From the NCBI GenBank assembly GCA_018340375.1, contig JAFFJZ010000017.1:6438001-6502000 (forward strand): DNA of 64,000 nucleotides. Reading direction: 5' to 3'. This document shows, piece after piece, positions 1 through 11,774 of this stretch. The notes beneath the pieces are model-generated. The model did no database searches. It had not been told where the DNA came from and worked only from the letters and a program-made list of their open reading frames with translations. Both the position numbers and the translations under genes were made by a program. Position 1 is the first letter of the stretch; every line of letters starts with the position of its first letter. This DNA comes from Gonatopus flavifemur (lineage: Eukaryota; Arthropoda; Insecta; Hymenoptera; Dryinidae).

Positions 1-101
1 ATGAATATACCATAATCTCTAATGGAATCCACTATTCTGCAATCAGAATCGTGAACAAATAATGAAACAGAATAGTGAATAGATAATGAATGTAAATTCA
101 A

Positions 102-1795
102 TTATAGCAAGTTTGAGAAACATTCGAAAATAAGGTTAGTCGCCGAGCACTTCAGGTATACTAAAATATGACATCCTGAATCAAAATTATGAACTGTGTA
201 CAAAATGGTTTCCCTAGATTCTTTGAGTGAAATTACAGGTGGATCAAGAAAAAGTAGAAAGGATGCAGGTATACTATACATCTGTATGTTACTTACCACC
301 ACGCTCACTATCATCAGGTAGCGTAGAAGGAAAATGAAGGAAAGGCAGAAGTGCAGTGGATATACAAGCCCTTGCGTTGAATAACACCACTATCAGATTC
401 TTCCAACAGAATCATAGGTGGATGAAGAAAAAGCAAAAAGGATGTAGATGTACCATACATCTGTACGTTAAATCCTACCATGATCATTAGGTAGCGTTGA
501 AGGAAAATGCAGAAAAGATAGGAGCGCAGCGGATATATTACAAATCTTCGCATCGGGTGCATTCCACTGACCAATTGACGAATGATTAGAGAGACTGTTT
601 AGGATCAACTCAACGAAAATTGAGCAGATACAATATTCTGATTATAGAAATTGTTGCAGAACAACTACAGGTCAACTTGACTGATGTGACTGGATGTGAC
701 AATTCATTCTGAATGTTTTCTTCCAAAGTTCCATCTTTCCAGTTGTTCCATTCAAGCTGGATTATATTTGTGTTCTTACAAACCATCATTTTTATCCGTA
801 CTTATCTTGGTTTTGGAATTATTCAATCCTCAAATATCATAAATTTTATTAAATTGTCATAGTATTTTGGGTTGAGAGATTTAGTAACTCTAGGATCCAT
901 GAAATGTTCACAATGGATTCAAAGTGATTCATGATCATTAAAAAGCAATATTGTATCAAACATCCAAACCATTTAATATTCATGATATTTGAGAATTGAA
1001 TCATTCCAAAACCAAGATAAGTAAAGATAAAAATGATGGTTTGTAAGAACATAAATATAATCCAGCTTGAATGGAACAACTGAAAAGATGGAACTTTAGA
1101 AGAAAACATTCAGAATGAATTGTCACATCCAGTCACATCAGTCAAGTTGACCTGTAGTTGTTCTGCAACCATTTCTATGATCAGAATATTGTATCTGCTC
1201 AATTTTTGTTGAGTTGATCCTAAACAGTCTCTCTAATCATTCGTCAATTGGTCAGTGGAATGCACCCGATGCAAAGATTTGTGATATATCCACTGCGCTC
1301 CTATCTTTTTTGCATTTTCCTTCAACGCTACCTAATGATCATGGTAGGATTTAACGTACAGATGTATGGTACATGTAAATCCTTTCTGCTTTTTCTTCTT
1401 CTACCTATGATTCTGTTGGAAGAATCTGATAGTGGTATTATTCAATGCAAGGACTTGTATATCCACTGCACTTCTGCCTTCTCTTCATTTTCTTATGACG
1501 CTGCCTAATGACATTGATCATTGTGGTACGTAGCATGAAGATGTATGGTGACATCCATCCTTCTTGTTTTTTCTTCATCTACCTGTGATTCTATTGGAAG
1601 AATCTGATAATAGTGTACCTAACGCAAGGACCTGTGGTATATTCACTGCACTCCTGCCTTTTCCTCATTTTCCTCCTACGCCACCCGATGATATTGACGT
1701 GGTGGTAAGTAACATACAGATGTATAGTATACCTGCATCCTTTCTCTTTTTTCTTGATCCACCTGTAATTTTACTCAAAGAATTTACTCACTGAA
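102..1795. repeat. Large foldback (inverted repeat) with tandem ~180-bp core units
   Basis: The two arms, about 102-840 and 983-1795, are inverted copies of each other around a loop at 841-982. Each arm contains tandem copies of a unit of roughly 175-190 bp, recognisable by a CAGATGTATGGTA-like core followed by pyrimidine-rich sequence. The right arm carries about one unit more than the left, so the array changed length after the inversion formed. Mirrored open frames (about 86 codons) in both arms are a by-product of the duplication and look like no known protein. Diverged copies of the unit reappear at 17.9-18.2 kb. Confidence 0.8.
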
Positions 1796-1900
1796 AAAAC
1801 TTCTTCATCTGGGTACTCAGGAATAAGGATATTGGATAATATATAATCCAAGGGCCAAAATATTGATGAAAAATCAACATAAACTCACGCGTTAAACGTA

Positions 1901-2906
1901 ATGGGTCTTCCTAATGTTGACGGTGTTTCTTCTTATTTGAATGCAGTAATGCAGTGTATATTGTACTGTGCTTCTAAGACAAAACAATTACTTTTATCTG
2001 ACCCCAATGACATCATAAATATTTCAATTCAGAACTACAATTCGCAGAAAAACCTTGATATCATAGCTTCAAAACAGCTTGCAGGTCCACAATACTTGCA
2101 TAATCACTCACAAGATGCAGGAGAATTCATCGCTTCTATTTGCGAGAATCAGTGGCATAGCAAGGGGGGGGGCGGTGGGGGCGGACCGCCCCGGGTGCCA
2201 AATTTTGGTTCGCATTCAAATTATACTGGATTACAGTTTCTTCTGTTTTTTTTTTTTTATACAAAAGAAGATGAACTGCCAGGCGCCGGGGGGGGGGGGG
2301 GGTTCCGCTATCGCGTCCGCCCCGGGTACCACTTGGCCACGCTACGCCACTGGCGAGAATTCAATGGATATTAAAAATTTAGTGAAGCACCAAATAACCA
2401 CCTTAACGGAATGTACGAAATGTGAATATACCGAAAATATTGTTGATACAAATTGTGTTACACGTCTTGGGCTACCTCCAATTTCACAAAAATCATTTGA
2501 GTTTCAAGAAATATTCAAGTTGAATTTTTCAACATAGAAAATTTTCGAAGATTCTTGTGACAATTGTAATGACTTGCATAAAACTAAAAAATCATTTATA
2601 ACAGCGTCAGAACAATATGTAATTGTGCAATTGATGGTGTTTAATCACAATAATGTTGAAGCAACAAAGGTAGAAAATATAAGCATTAAAGCAGTACCGA
2701 CTTCAAAAATTATAATTGCACAACACTTTTATAAAGTGATAGCTGTTGTTTTCCATCAGGGTGAAAATATTTCTGGAGATAATTTCACATGCAAGTTACG
2801 AAGTAAAGGTACAAAGTGGATATTTATTCATGATTTGGAAGTTGAAGAGCGACATTGGCCACGCAATGCTAAAGACTTGTATATATATTTCTTTGGAAAG
2901 CAATAA
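1901..2906 (+). pseudogene. Ubiquitin carboxyl-terminal hydrolase (USP)-like pseudogene, catalytic residues lost
   Basis: The frame opens with a GL-x-N...SYLNAVMQ segment that matches the USP Cys-box, but the position of the nucleophilic Cys is Ser. A Cys-x2-Cys pair (TECTKC, then CDNC) fits the zinc finger of the USP fingers domain. The C-terminal part has the His-box layout (a YKVIAVVFHQGE stretch, then SGDNFTC, then a WPRNAKDLYIYFF end), with the expected GHY replaced by DNF. Two lesions break it: a 203-bp element at 2150-2352 and an in-frame TAG at 2535-2537. Removing the element and one target-duplication copy restores the frame, so the gene was open when the insertion occurred. At about 265 codons it is shorter than a full USP domain. 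It may have been cargo of a mobile element or a retrocopy; no intron is visible. The family call is good; the origin is unknown. Confidence 0.75.
2150..2352. mobile_element. hAT-type MITE inserted in the USP pseudogene
   Basis: Inverted termini CAGTGGCATAGC and GCTACGCCACTG bound a 203-bp element with long G runs and a CCCCGGG-type core. It is flanked by the identical 8-bp duplication GCGAGAAT at 2142-2149 and 2353-2360. An 8-bp duplication with CAG...CTG ends is typical of the hAT superfamily. It has no coding capacity. Confidence 0.88.
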
Positions 2907-3147
2907 TTTCGCTTCATCATAAAATTAGAATTCAATTACTGTGATATTGTACAGATTCGAAGAATATAGAATACCTTTATAATACCATAACGATCCAAAT
3001 ATTCTTGAAAAATTTTTTCGAATGATTTCGATGGATATTCCACATAATTCTGAAAAATGTCTGGTACAGTACTAGAAAGTGTCCTCAATCTGATATCTTG
3101 AAGGTATATCTTTTTGTTGCATGATAAATATTTGACATCTCTTTACC
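2907..3147. other. Spacer, no supported gene
   Basis: AT-rich sequence between the USP pseudogene and the next palindrome. No open frame, splice pattern or repeat is recognised. Confidence 0.5.
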
Positions 3148-3403
3148 CAGATAGCAAAAGTTCCAAAAACTAGATCCCATTGAATCCTTCTGGAACCACA
3201 AAATGAATCACTGAAATGTCAGTAGGATGGAGTTCTTGGAGAATTCAAATCGCCTTTTGTCATACTATGTACAGTACAATATACAGTATGACAAAAGGCG
3301 ATTTGAATTCTCCAAGGACTCTATTCTGCTGACATTTCAGTAGTTCGTTTTGTGGTCACGAAAGAATTCAATGAGATCTAATTTTTGGAACTTTTGCTAT
3401 CTG
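3148..3403. mobile_element. Palindromic MITE, 256 bp
   Basis: The termini CAGATAGCAAAAGTTCC and GGAACTTTTGCTATCTG are inverted repeats. The arms stay complementary almost to the centre near 3270, where GACAAAAGGCG occurs in both orientations. It is non-coding and its family was not identified. Confidence 0.8.
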
Positions 3404-3639
3404 CTACTTTTCACAATGATTCAAAAGAGTGACAATATGTTTGCTGGAAAGCTATTCTTAGCTTCATGCTAAACAGTACAAATTCTATCTTGCAAAAAAA
3501 ATTTCTGTTGGATACCTTGAATATATTGTACGCAAGTTTCCTCTGTCTGTAAGATCTATGCTGTTTCGATTTTCTTACAATGATTTCTTGAAAACACTGG
3601 AAATTTCCGCACAAGACATGTTCAGCACAATATCGTGGG

Positions 3640-3712
3640 CTGTTTTGAGCGGCGTGAGCTCCTTTGAGCGCTGTGAGTTGCTTTGAGCGCTTTGAGCTGC
3701 TTTGAGCGTCAA
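3640..3712. repeat. Short tandem repeat, GCTTTGAGCG-type units
   Basis: A degenerate unit close to GAGCTGCTTTGAGCGC is reiterated about four times, with a period of about 18-20 bp. Confidence 0.65.
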
Positions 3713-3959
3713 CTTATCAGTCATGGAAAATTTAGTTTTCGGAATTCTCCACACGTATATTTGTTCATGGGAACAAATATTCTTTTCTTCCCTTCTTTTC
3801 TTCATTCTTTATTTCGATAATCTATCGCCGTCCAATGATGAGATGACTGATGGAAATCCAAGTGGATTTTTATATCACAAAAGTTATCTGAGGACATTTC
3901 CTTCATTCCTACGATTGCCATAAACTCGACAGGGGTATTTCATTTTTATTTGGGTTCAG

Positions 3960-4290
3960 TTGGAAGCATATTCAGAAAAAGAAGTGAAATCCCCAAAAAA
4001 AACTCCAAAAAAGTAAAAAAATAACGCCAAGTACATGAAAATCCCAAAAACAAAGAATAAAAAAATCTAAAAACACATTCCAAAGGAAAATTTCACTGCA
4101 TTCAGAATTTCGAGGGGATATAAAAGGATATGCTCCATTTGAAGAAAAAAAGATATGAAATCAATATGAGCGACCAAGTACATTGGTTATCCAAAGGATA
4201 TGTGAAAGATTTTTGGTATATTGTAACTTCAGTTTGTTTAAACTGTATTGAAGGTAATTTATGATTTTCAAAAAAGCATTATTGTATTAA
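3960..4290. repeat. Interspersed repeat carrying the empty site of mariner-2
   Basis: This segment aligns with 12.80-13.02 kb and 14.31-14.36 kb: shared words include AAAAAATAACGCCA, GAAATCAATATGAGC, CCAAGTACATT and TATTGTAACTTCAGTTTG. In the copy here the two halves are joined at a single TA near 4219-4222; in the other copy the same TA is duplicated around a 1.29-kb mariner. The repeat itself is non-coding. Confidence 0.8.
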
Positions 4291-4299
4291 ATAAATAAA

Positions 4300-6273
4300 T
4301 AGAACAAGCGTATCGTTCTGCTCGTATATATAGATACCAAAAAGTGAAAAAAAAGCAGAATTCCACAAAACATACAAATGTCTCACAAAAACCCCTAAAA
4401 ACTCCAACACAGTAAAAAATAACGTCAAATCCCAAAAACCATACAAACGTTTTACAATAACGCTTGAAAAAAAATCCTTGAAAAAAATACTTCACTCTCT
4501 CCGGAAGATTACTTGATATAACAAATATACCATTAAAAAAAAAGACGTGAAAGGCAACCCTGTTTCGGAATTTGCATCAACCAGCAACACTTCTACCATC
4601 GGCCACGACAAGTGGCTTGATGTAATTTCATTGATTCGAAGAAAGATTTATTTATATCAATAAGTTCTCTGAAGGATTGGGAAATCTCTTTGTACATTCT
4701 ATGAAATAATTTCTTAGATAGGGAAGAATATTCATCGTTTCAAATATTGATTTATTTGCAGAAAATTTTCATTTCATATTCATGAAAACATTTTATTTCG
4801 AATGCAAGAAATATTTATATTATTAATATTGATATTTTCCTATTTTAGAACTTTTTTTATTCGAATAATTAAATATTTTATTGAAAGGAGCAATTATCAT
4901 TTTGGCACTATAGTTGGTTATTACAGTGTTATGAATGAATGGCTTCTGCCCATCAAATGCATAATTCATTGAATGAAATTATATTCCATGAATTCAAGAA
5001 TCAAAATTTTCCATCCAATAACTTTTTCATCAATCCCAAGTACCTCATCAGGGTTCAGACAGATCTGGAATTCCGGGAAATTCGGGAAAACTCAGGGAAA
5101 TGAAAATTTGACTCAAAACTCCGGGAATTCTCAGGGAAATCATCAAACATTCTCAAAAGCCTGGAAATCTCAGGGAAATTATTAAAATTTCTTCGTCAGT
5201 TCTATTTTTAATTTTGTACGACATATTTTCCGAATTAGTACTGGTGAAATCTCAGAAATCATACATTGAGGAAAAAATTCCCTTCAACCTATCACACCAT
5301 AGGCGTTGAAAAAAATTGGGAATTAGGTTTGACACTTCTCAAATTTTAAATTGTTAGATGGAAATGAAAAAGAATTAGTAATTAGAATGAATTCTGGCCT
5401 TATGTTTCAAAAGATCAAAGACGAAGAAATCGTAATCACCAAATTTATTTTTAATTTTTTTCCAATGGAATATTTTTTCATGGAATAGGTTTCTTTACTT
5501 ATCGAACAAAGTATTCGAGCACTACATTCAACAATTTTTATTTTGATATCATCTTATCCAATTAATGATGGGTTTGTAGATGAAATATGAAACGTCTTGG
5601 CTGTTATGATTTTTGTATAACCCTTGAAAATGGCCTGAAGCTGAAACTAGCAGCCAGTTCTTTTAACTTTTGATTAAACATTGTTAAAGCTTCGTTTATA
5701 TCAGGAATCGATTAAGTCGCATCCCATTAAACGTTTCAGATACCTAAATCTTTGATAAAAATGTTATGTAAGAAATTATGACAATCGACTGCTAGCTTTA
5801 CGGCTGCCAGTTTCAGCTTCATGAAAATGGTTAGGATCTGGACGAAAAATCAGCACGAATAAACTTCGACCACTGCTTTATAATCTTGGTTTCTCAAATT
5901 TATCATTCATTTTACTTGGTAGTAATGAAACATGGCGTATCATAATTATAATTTATAAAAACAAAGTTTGGTTTATATCAATTTTCTATAATTTTAGATA
6001 CAATATCACGGTCATCATAATCCAGTGGTGGCAAAACAATGTTTCAACAAAAAATTTTTTATTTATTTAAAAATCTTATTCATTTTGAACTGCTAGATTT
6101 GGGAAGTTGATTAAAATGAATCCTTATAAGTTTTTATATTTATGAAGTAATTGCTATTCAGTGAATATCTGTATTTGATAATCCATTTAATCATTGTGAT
6201 TTTCTGATACTGACCTATTAATGAATTGTTAGAGAAAAATAATTCATTTCATTTCATTGTATCCTAGTAGAAA
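4300..6273. other. Gene-poor AT-rich stretch with minor repeats
   Basis: No coding region is supported. A degenerate, GGGAAA-rich stretch lies at about 5055-5180 (repeated CAGGGAAAT words). An imperfect inverted repeat lies at about 5615-5832, where CTGAAGCTGAAACTAGCAGC is answered by GCTGCCAGTTTCAGCTTCA. Confidence 0.5.
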
Positions 6274-6275
6274 TA

Positions 6276-7466
6276 CGAGGTGTGTTCAAAAAGTAAGGTG
6301 ACTTTGTATCTTTAAGAAAAAATATTTATTTATTTATCAATATTTATATTGTCCCCTTCAAAGTAATCCCCCTCAGATACAATACACTTATGCCAACGGT
6401 TTTTCCAATCCTCAAAGCACTTCTCATAAGCACTTTTCGGTATAGCCTTGAGCTCTTCCAGCGATGCAGTCTTTATCTCTTCAATCGTTGCAAATCTCCG
6501 TCCTTTCATAGGTCTCTTTAGTTTTGGGAACAAGAAAAAGTCACATGGGGCCAAATCCGGTGAATATGGTGGCTGAGGCATGATTGTGGTGTTGTTTTTG
6601 GCCAAAAAATCTCTCACAAGCGAAGATGAGTGAGCAGGGGCATTATCGTGATGCAAAAGCCATGAATTATTTTTCTTCTTCAAGATAATACTGTTTATTG
6701 ACCGTACGACCATATGGTAAGAACTCCTGATGCACCACGCCATGGTAATCGAAGAAAACAGTGAGCAAAACTTTGACATTTGATCGAACCCATGATTCGT
6801 CACCAGTTATGACCCTTTTGAGTAAATCTGGGTCGTCGTTGACGTCATTCAACAGTTCTTGAGCGATGCTCATGCGACGGTTCTTTTGGTCAAAATTTAG
6901 CAATTTCGGAACAAACTTCGCTGACACATGTCTCATGCCCAAAACGTTAGAAAAACTTTCATGGCACGAGCCAAGCGATAAACCAACATCCTCAGCAACT
7001 TCTCTGATAGTGATTCGAGGATTTTCCAAAACAATTTTTTTCACTGCTTGAACGTTTTCATCAGTTGTTGACGTGCTTGGGCGTCCAGAGCGAGGCTCGT
7101 CATTGGCATCTTCCCGGCCATCTTGGAAGAGTTTGTACCACTTGTAAACATTTTTTTTACTCAGAACAGTTTCACCGTATACTACTGTCAACATTTTAAG
7201 TGTTTCGGAGCACTTTATTTTATTTTTTACACAAAATTTGGTGCAAATCCTTTGATCCATATTTTTCGATAGCAAGAAATCACCGAGCACGCAAAACACT
7301 TATAACCTTTACGCCTCTCACAACCAAACAAAAAATGCTATACACTTGAAACTTGGTACAGATGTTCGGGAAGAGTGTGCCAACATAACAAAACAAAAAA
7401 ATCGATAATCGAAAGTACGTTGCCCGCGAAATTTGAAAAGTCACCTTACTTTTTGAACACACCTCG
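6276..7466 (-). mobile_element. mariner-1, deletion derivative
   Basis: The inverted termini are CGAGGTGTGTTCAAAAAGTA and its complement, each flanked by the TA target duplication (6274-6275 and 7467-7468). The total of 1191 bp is shorter than the usual 1.25-1.3 kb, in keeping with coding deletions. One broken transposase on the minus strand fills it. The perfect-looking ends suggest a fairly recent insertion or a non-autonomous copy mobilised in trans. Confidence 0.93.
6330..7260 (-). pseudogene. mariner transposase, broken by internal deletions
   Basis: This is a mariner DD34D transposase on the minus strand. The start ATG at 7260 leads into the N-terminal helix-turn-helix region and a SGRPS linker. 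The first catalytic Asp lies in ITGDESW, the second in HHDNAPAH and the third in SPDLAPCDF, with 34 residues between the second and third. About 30 residues are missing after ITGDESWV compared with typical family members. A further deletion plus frameshift near 6680 moves the C-terminal half (HHDNAPAH to the end at 6330) into another frame. The three acidic residues survive but no continuous protein can be made. Confidence 0.93.
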
Positions 7467-7467
7467 T

Positions 7468-7662
7468 AATTTATCTGTAAAGGTTAATAACAAAAGTGTC
7501 CGTTCTTCAAACGTGGCTCATAAAGTACCTGATAAGATAAAAAGTTTGTTTGATTCTATACTATAGATGCTTTCTCAAACAAACTTTTTATTTTATCAGG
7601 TACTTCATGAGCCACGTTTGAAGAACTGACACTTTTGTTATTAACCTTCTCACATAAATTAT
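7468..7662. repeat. Inverted repeat abutting mariner-1
   Basis: The arms share AGGTTAATAACAAAAGTGTC and its complement, then GTGGCTCATAAAGTACCTGA and its complement, around a short loop near 7560. The left arm starts immediately at the TA duplication of mariner-1. Confidence 0.75.
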
Positions 7663-7787
7663 GCTGTTCTTGGAAATTTGGCTGTTAATCGAATCTTTCT
7701 TCTACCGTATACCCATTTCATTTACAAACAGTTCATCTGTCATCAATCAAGTGTAATTCAGTCATTATTATTTTTGAACAATGGATC

Positions 7788-8035
7788 CCCTATTCCAAAT
7801 GTCCGACAGATAATTTTCTGTCAGGATTTGGTCGGTTTTTGTCCCAGGCGTGATGATTTCCGACAGAACCAGACAGAATTTTGACCGGAATCCGTCAGGT
7901 TTTGTTTGGCTTTGTCTGGCGTTCCAGCCTGTGCAGGATTTGGTTGGTTTTTGTCTCAGGCATGATGATTTCCGACGGAACCAGACAGAATTTTGACCGG
8001 AATCTGTTAGGATCTGTCGGACATTTTTAATAGGG
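7788..8035. mobile_element. Palindrome-ended element with internal 112-bp duplication
   Basis: The ends CCCTATTCCAAATGTCCGAC and GTCGGACATTTTTAATAGGG are inverted and flanked by TC on both sides. Inside, an AGGATTTGGTYGGTTTTTGT unit occurs at about 7823 and 7935. It is non-coding. Confidence 0.7.
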
Positions 8036-8293
8036 TCTTGTTGAACAATGGAACATTATGCAATAACATCCATACAATCATGCAATGGAGGAGAAACATT
8101 AATCAGTGGAAAATAATCATCAATTTAGATGATTTCTAATTATATAAAAAGATATTCAATTCAAAAAAATTTGATTGTATAATGTTTAATTGTGTAATCA
8201 TTACTCAATTTGGTTTATGAGCACATGAACACTGACTCGACGTGTTCCGAGTTTTACCGACGCGTCACGAAGAGTAAGGATAAAAGAAGTGTA

Positions 8294-8611
8294 CCCAAGC
8301 AACAACAGAATTTCAAAGTATATACGAAACAGAAACGTTCGTATAATGTACAAAAGAGATACGAAGAACATATAATGAACGTTCCTAGAATATTCGAATG
8401 AGACTGTTTTAAATGTACTTAGAACGTACATAGTACATCCGAAATGTACGATATTCAATCAATCGACGTTCGATTGACGTACCGTCGTATATTCGATTAC
8501 ATACATTCGATGAATATGCATAGCACCTATGAAACAGTCTCATTGGAATGTGCATAGAACATAATTCGAATATTCGAAGGACGTTCATAGTATATTCTGA
8601 TGCTACTTGGG
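8294..8611. mobile_element. MITE family A (CCCAAGCAGC ends), copy 1
   Basis: A 318-bp palindromic element, TA-flanked (8292-8293, 8612-8613), with ends CCCAAGCAAC and GTAGCAT-like CTACTTGGG. The interior reiterates CGTTCGTA, ATTCGAA and TACGA words. Five more copies lie at 17.2, 20.4, 29.3, 31.2 and 32.1 kb. Confidence 0.88.
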
Positions 8612-8613
8612 TA

Positions 8614-9268
8614 TACACTAGAGTGAGCGATTGAATGCTATTTTCCCTTATTTGATGTTTATCTTGTTATTTTTCTTTCCGCCGCGTTGTGTATGGCTAC
8701 ACTTGTGTTGTCTTTCCTTAATCGTTGATTTGAACAATTTTATTTGTATTCAAAGGATTTCATTCCATGCAATAAGAAGACTTGTTCAAAAATTTATCGA
8801 CATTTACATTGCGTTGAGCAGAACGGAGGTCCGCTTACTCTAACACTATCTAAGGATTCTAGATTTCGAAACATCATGATTTTTGAGTGGTTTACCCCTC
8901 GCATATGGTCTTATATAAATTTGAACAATATTCATGAAGATAACCACGTACAGACCCTGTATAATAACAAAAAAGATACACAAATTTTACTACATATATT
9001 CACTTCAAATTCCATATATAGCACTTTATATAACTATAGCACCTTACACCTTGCAGTTGCAACTTGTATGACTGTAATAAAATTGCAATTTACGTTGGCC
9101 ACGCAGTACCGAAAAAATGCCAAAAAGGCACGTAAAAGTGACTGTAACTTAGAAACTATGGGTTTTCGACAATTTTGGCTTGCAGATTCGTGTAATGTAC
9201 GCACAAAAATACATCAATAATCTCAGTTTGAAAAAATCGGAGACGAGACCTTTCTTCTGCAATAATAC
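8614..9268. other. Spacer, no supported gene
   Basis: A 158-codon plus-strand frame (8744-9220) shows no recognisable domain, start context or splice support and is probably chance. The left flank of the next transposon may begin in this interval. Confidence 0.5.
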
Positions 9269-11223
9269 CAGGGAATGGAGGGGGAAAAAAATTGTTCAGA
9301 TAAAAGTTGTAGGGTTCGAAGGGGGCCATAAGATGGTGTCCTTGAATTTGACCTTGAGGTCAATTTTGAGCATAAATGATGGTCAAAGTATGTTTTTTCA
9401 AACGGAAAACCCTACCTTCGACCTCAGAAATGGAAAGAGCGAAAAACTTTACGTCCGAATATGTCAACATATCAGGTCATTTAGAGGTCATTTGAAGGTC
9501 AAAAAACCATTTTCTATGGATTTTCACGGAAAAGCCTCAAACGAGTTGTTTCTCTGACCAAAGTTATCAAAGTTAAAGTGAAACCCCACGTTTCGACCTT
9601 GAATTCGACCTTGAGAACGATAATGAAGGCCAAATTTGAAACAATAATTAAGAAATTATTTATTTCTCCAGTTCGTCGTTTTATAATTACAGATGGCACA
9701 AATCCGTTGACGGATAAGACACACTTATTGCAGGAGATGTTCGAATTGACCGCCATTTACTTCAATACATAACTCCAGCCGGCGTCGAAAGTTTCCAAGA
9801 ACAGACTGAAAAACTTCTGCACGAATATTCGCAATTGCGTATCTGATGCGTTGTTGTAGATCCACAGGTGTTGTTGGTCGGTTGGTATAAACGACATTTT
9901 TTACGTAACCCCACAAATAAAAATCTAGAGGGGTGAGATCAGGAGATCTTGCCGGCCACAGTACAAATCCACCTCGACCAATCCAACGATTGGGGAAAAG
10001 GATATTTAGATAATCCTTCACACATCGAGCAAAGTGTGGTGGTGCACCGTCTTGCTGATACCACATCCTCTGCCTAGTTGCTAATGTCACATCTTCCATG
10101 AGAACTGGTAATTCATTCTGTAAAAACTGTAGATAATTAGGACCGTTAACAGTTCCATAAAAAAAATACGGCCCAATAACTTGATTGTCTAGAATTCCAC
10201 ACCAAACATTTATACTCCACCGATGCTGATGATCAACTTGATGAGTTCAGTGCGGGTTTTGCGCTGACCAATAGTGGCTATTGTGACGATTTAACAAGCC
10301 AGTACTTTGAAACGTTGATTCATCACTGAAAAGAACATATCGAAAGAAATCGGGCGCTTCGTTCAACCTCTGTAAAGCCCAATGGCAAAAGTTAACCCGA
10401 TTCTGCATATCTTTTTGAGATAATTCTTGGGTCAGTGTGATGTGGTACGGATGATATTGAGCAGCTTGTAGAATTCTGTGTGCCGTACTGCGTGGAATAC
10501 CCAAATCGCGTTCAATATCACGTAAACTAACATGAGGATTCATGTGTATTATTGCTAAAACAGCAACGCATCGAGGGTCGTTAAAGTTGAAACCTTGATT
10601 GTTTCGGCGTTGACCAATCCTTCCTTGTCGACAATTTCTTTCAACTTGGCGAATGACTTCTGGAGAAGGATGATGCTGCCGATCTCCAAACCGCTCTCTG
10701 TACAATCGTGACGCTCTTTGATACACTCCGCGACACTCACCCAAGATCATTAAAATATCAGCACATTCGTTAGGTGAATAAACCATTTTGAACCCGCACT
10801 TACACCGTAAACGATGAAAACTTCTGAATGATCATTTTCGTACTGATATGAAGAATAAACTCTGAAGGTTAGTTCTGTTTACTTTCAATTCAAGGTCGAA
10901 ACGTGGGGTTTCACTTCAACTTTGATAACTATGGTCAGAGAAACAACTCGTTTGAGGCTTTTCCGTGAAAATCCATAGAAAATGGTTTTTTGACCTTCAA
11001 ATGACCTCTAAATGACCTGATATGTTAACATATTCGGACGTAAAATTGTCCGCTCTTTCCATTTCTGAGGTCGAACGTAGGGTTTTCCATTTGAAAAAAC
11101 ATACTTTGATCATCAATTATGCTCAAAATTGACCTCAAGGTCAAATTCAAGGTCACCATCTTATGGCCCCCTTCGAACCCTACAACTTTTATCTGAACAA
11201 TTGTTTTCCCCCTCCATTCCCTG
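9269..11223 (-). mobile_element. Tc1/mariner-group element with ~340-bp terminal inverted repeats
   Basis: Long inverted repeats (about 9269-9612 and 10885-11223) start with CAGGGAATGG. They contain many GACCT/AGGTC words and surround one transposase gene on the minus strand. The true outer ends may lie further out, because weak complementarity continues past the CAGGG motif; no clear TA duplication was found. Confidence 0.85.
9725..10786 (-). pseudogene. Tc1/mariner-group transposase with DD41D-type spacing, one premature stop
   Basis: The frame runs from ATG at 10786 to the stop at 9725 (353 codons) and is broken by a single in-frame TGA at 10247-10249. The order of parts is: N-terminal helix-turn-helix region, a second HTH-like segment (SLRDIERDLGIPRSTAHRIL), the first catalytic Asp in FSDESTF, the second in YQQDGAPPHF, then ARSPDLTPLDFYLWG. 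If the third Asp is the one in PLDF, as PCDF is in mariner, 41 residues separate it from the second. That matches the DD41D ('rosa'-type) group rather than mariner DD34D. The whole length is otherwise open, so one C-to-T change at a CGA codon could explain its death. The subgroup is inferred and needs a tree. Confidence 0.88.
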
Positions 11224-11419
11224 AAGAGTTATTCAGCTGTCCTGTTTCAAATAAGACGCCCTGTATATCATTCTTCTTGACTAGGAGTGATATGAAGAAG
11301 TGATGTGATTTTTGGCCGGATGATTGTTGAACGTGTCCCATAAATACATAATGAGGGGAGCCGGATGAATTAAACCATTGGAAATAGCATTTAATGGATT
11401 TTTAGTAGAACTTCAAATA

Positions 11420-11487
11420 CACTGAAAAAAAAATTTATTCCAGTCAAATAAATATTTATTCGACTGGAATACATTTTTTTTTCAGTG
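11420..11487. mobile_element. Mini-palindrome, CACTGAAAAA ends
   Basis: A 68-bp hairpin with ends CACTGAAAAAAAA and TTTTTTTTCAGTG and a central ATTCCAGTC/GACTGGAAT pair. TA lies on both sides. Confidence 0.8.
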
Positions 11488-11516
11488 TAAAATACTCCTT
11501 ATCATAAAAAAAACTG

Positions 11517-11763
11517 ACAGCACAAGAGTTCCCGCAGAGAGTTCCCATTATGCTAATCAATATGTATTCGTTATGAATATTTTAAATCCAAAATGAACTC
11601 TTAATGAACAACTTGATGTTCAAAAAGAATTCATATCGAGATTTAATAATGAATTCTGCGCGCATTCAATACGACTTCATTTTGAATTCAAAATATTCAT
11701 AATGAATACATATTGATTAGCATAACGGGAACTCTTTGCAGGAACTCTTGTGCTGTATGGGTA
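11517..11763. mobile_element. GAATTC-rich palindromic MITE, GCACAAGAGTTCCC ends
   Basis: The arms share GCACAAGAGTTCC and GGAACTCTTGTGC, then TATGCTAATCAATATGTATTC and its complement. The right end continues into CTGTATGGG; the left end is degenerate. A related partial copy is at 47.0-47.2 kb and a short one at 48.6-48.7 kb. Confidence 0.8.
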
Positions 11764-11774
11764 TCTTTATGCTA

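Noticed and set aside
849..1508. Mirrored 86-codon frames in the 0-1.8 kb foldback
   Set aside because: They are the same sequence read from two inverted arms, hydrophobic because of T-rich DNA, with no recognisable protein family.
8744..9220. 158-codon plus-strand frame
   Set aside because: No domain, no paralogue in the window, low-complexity AT-driven composition and no splice or promoter evidence.
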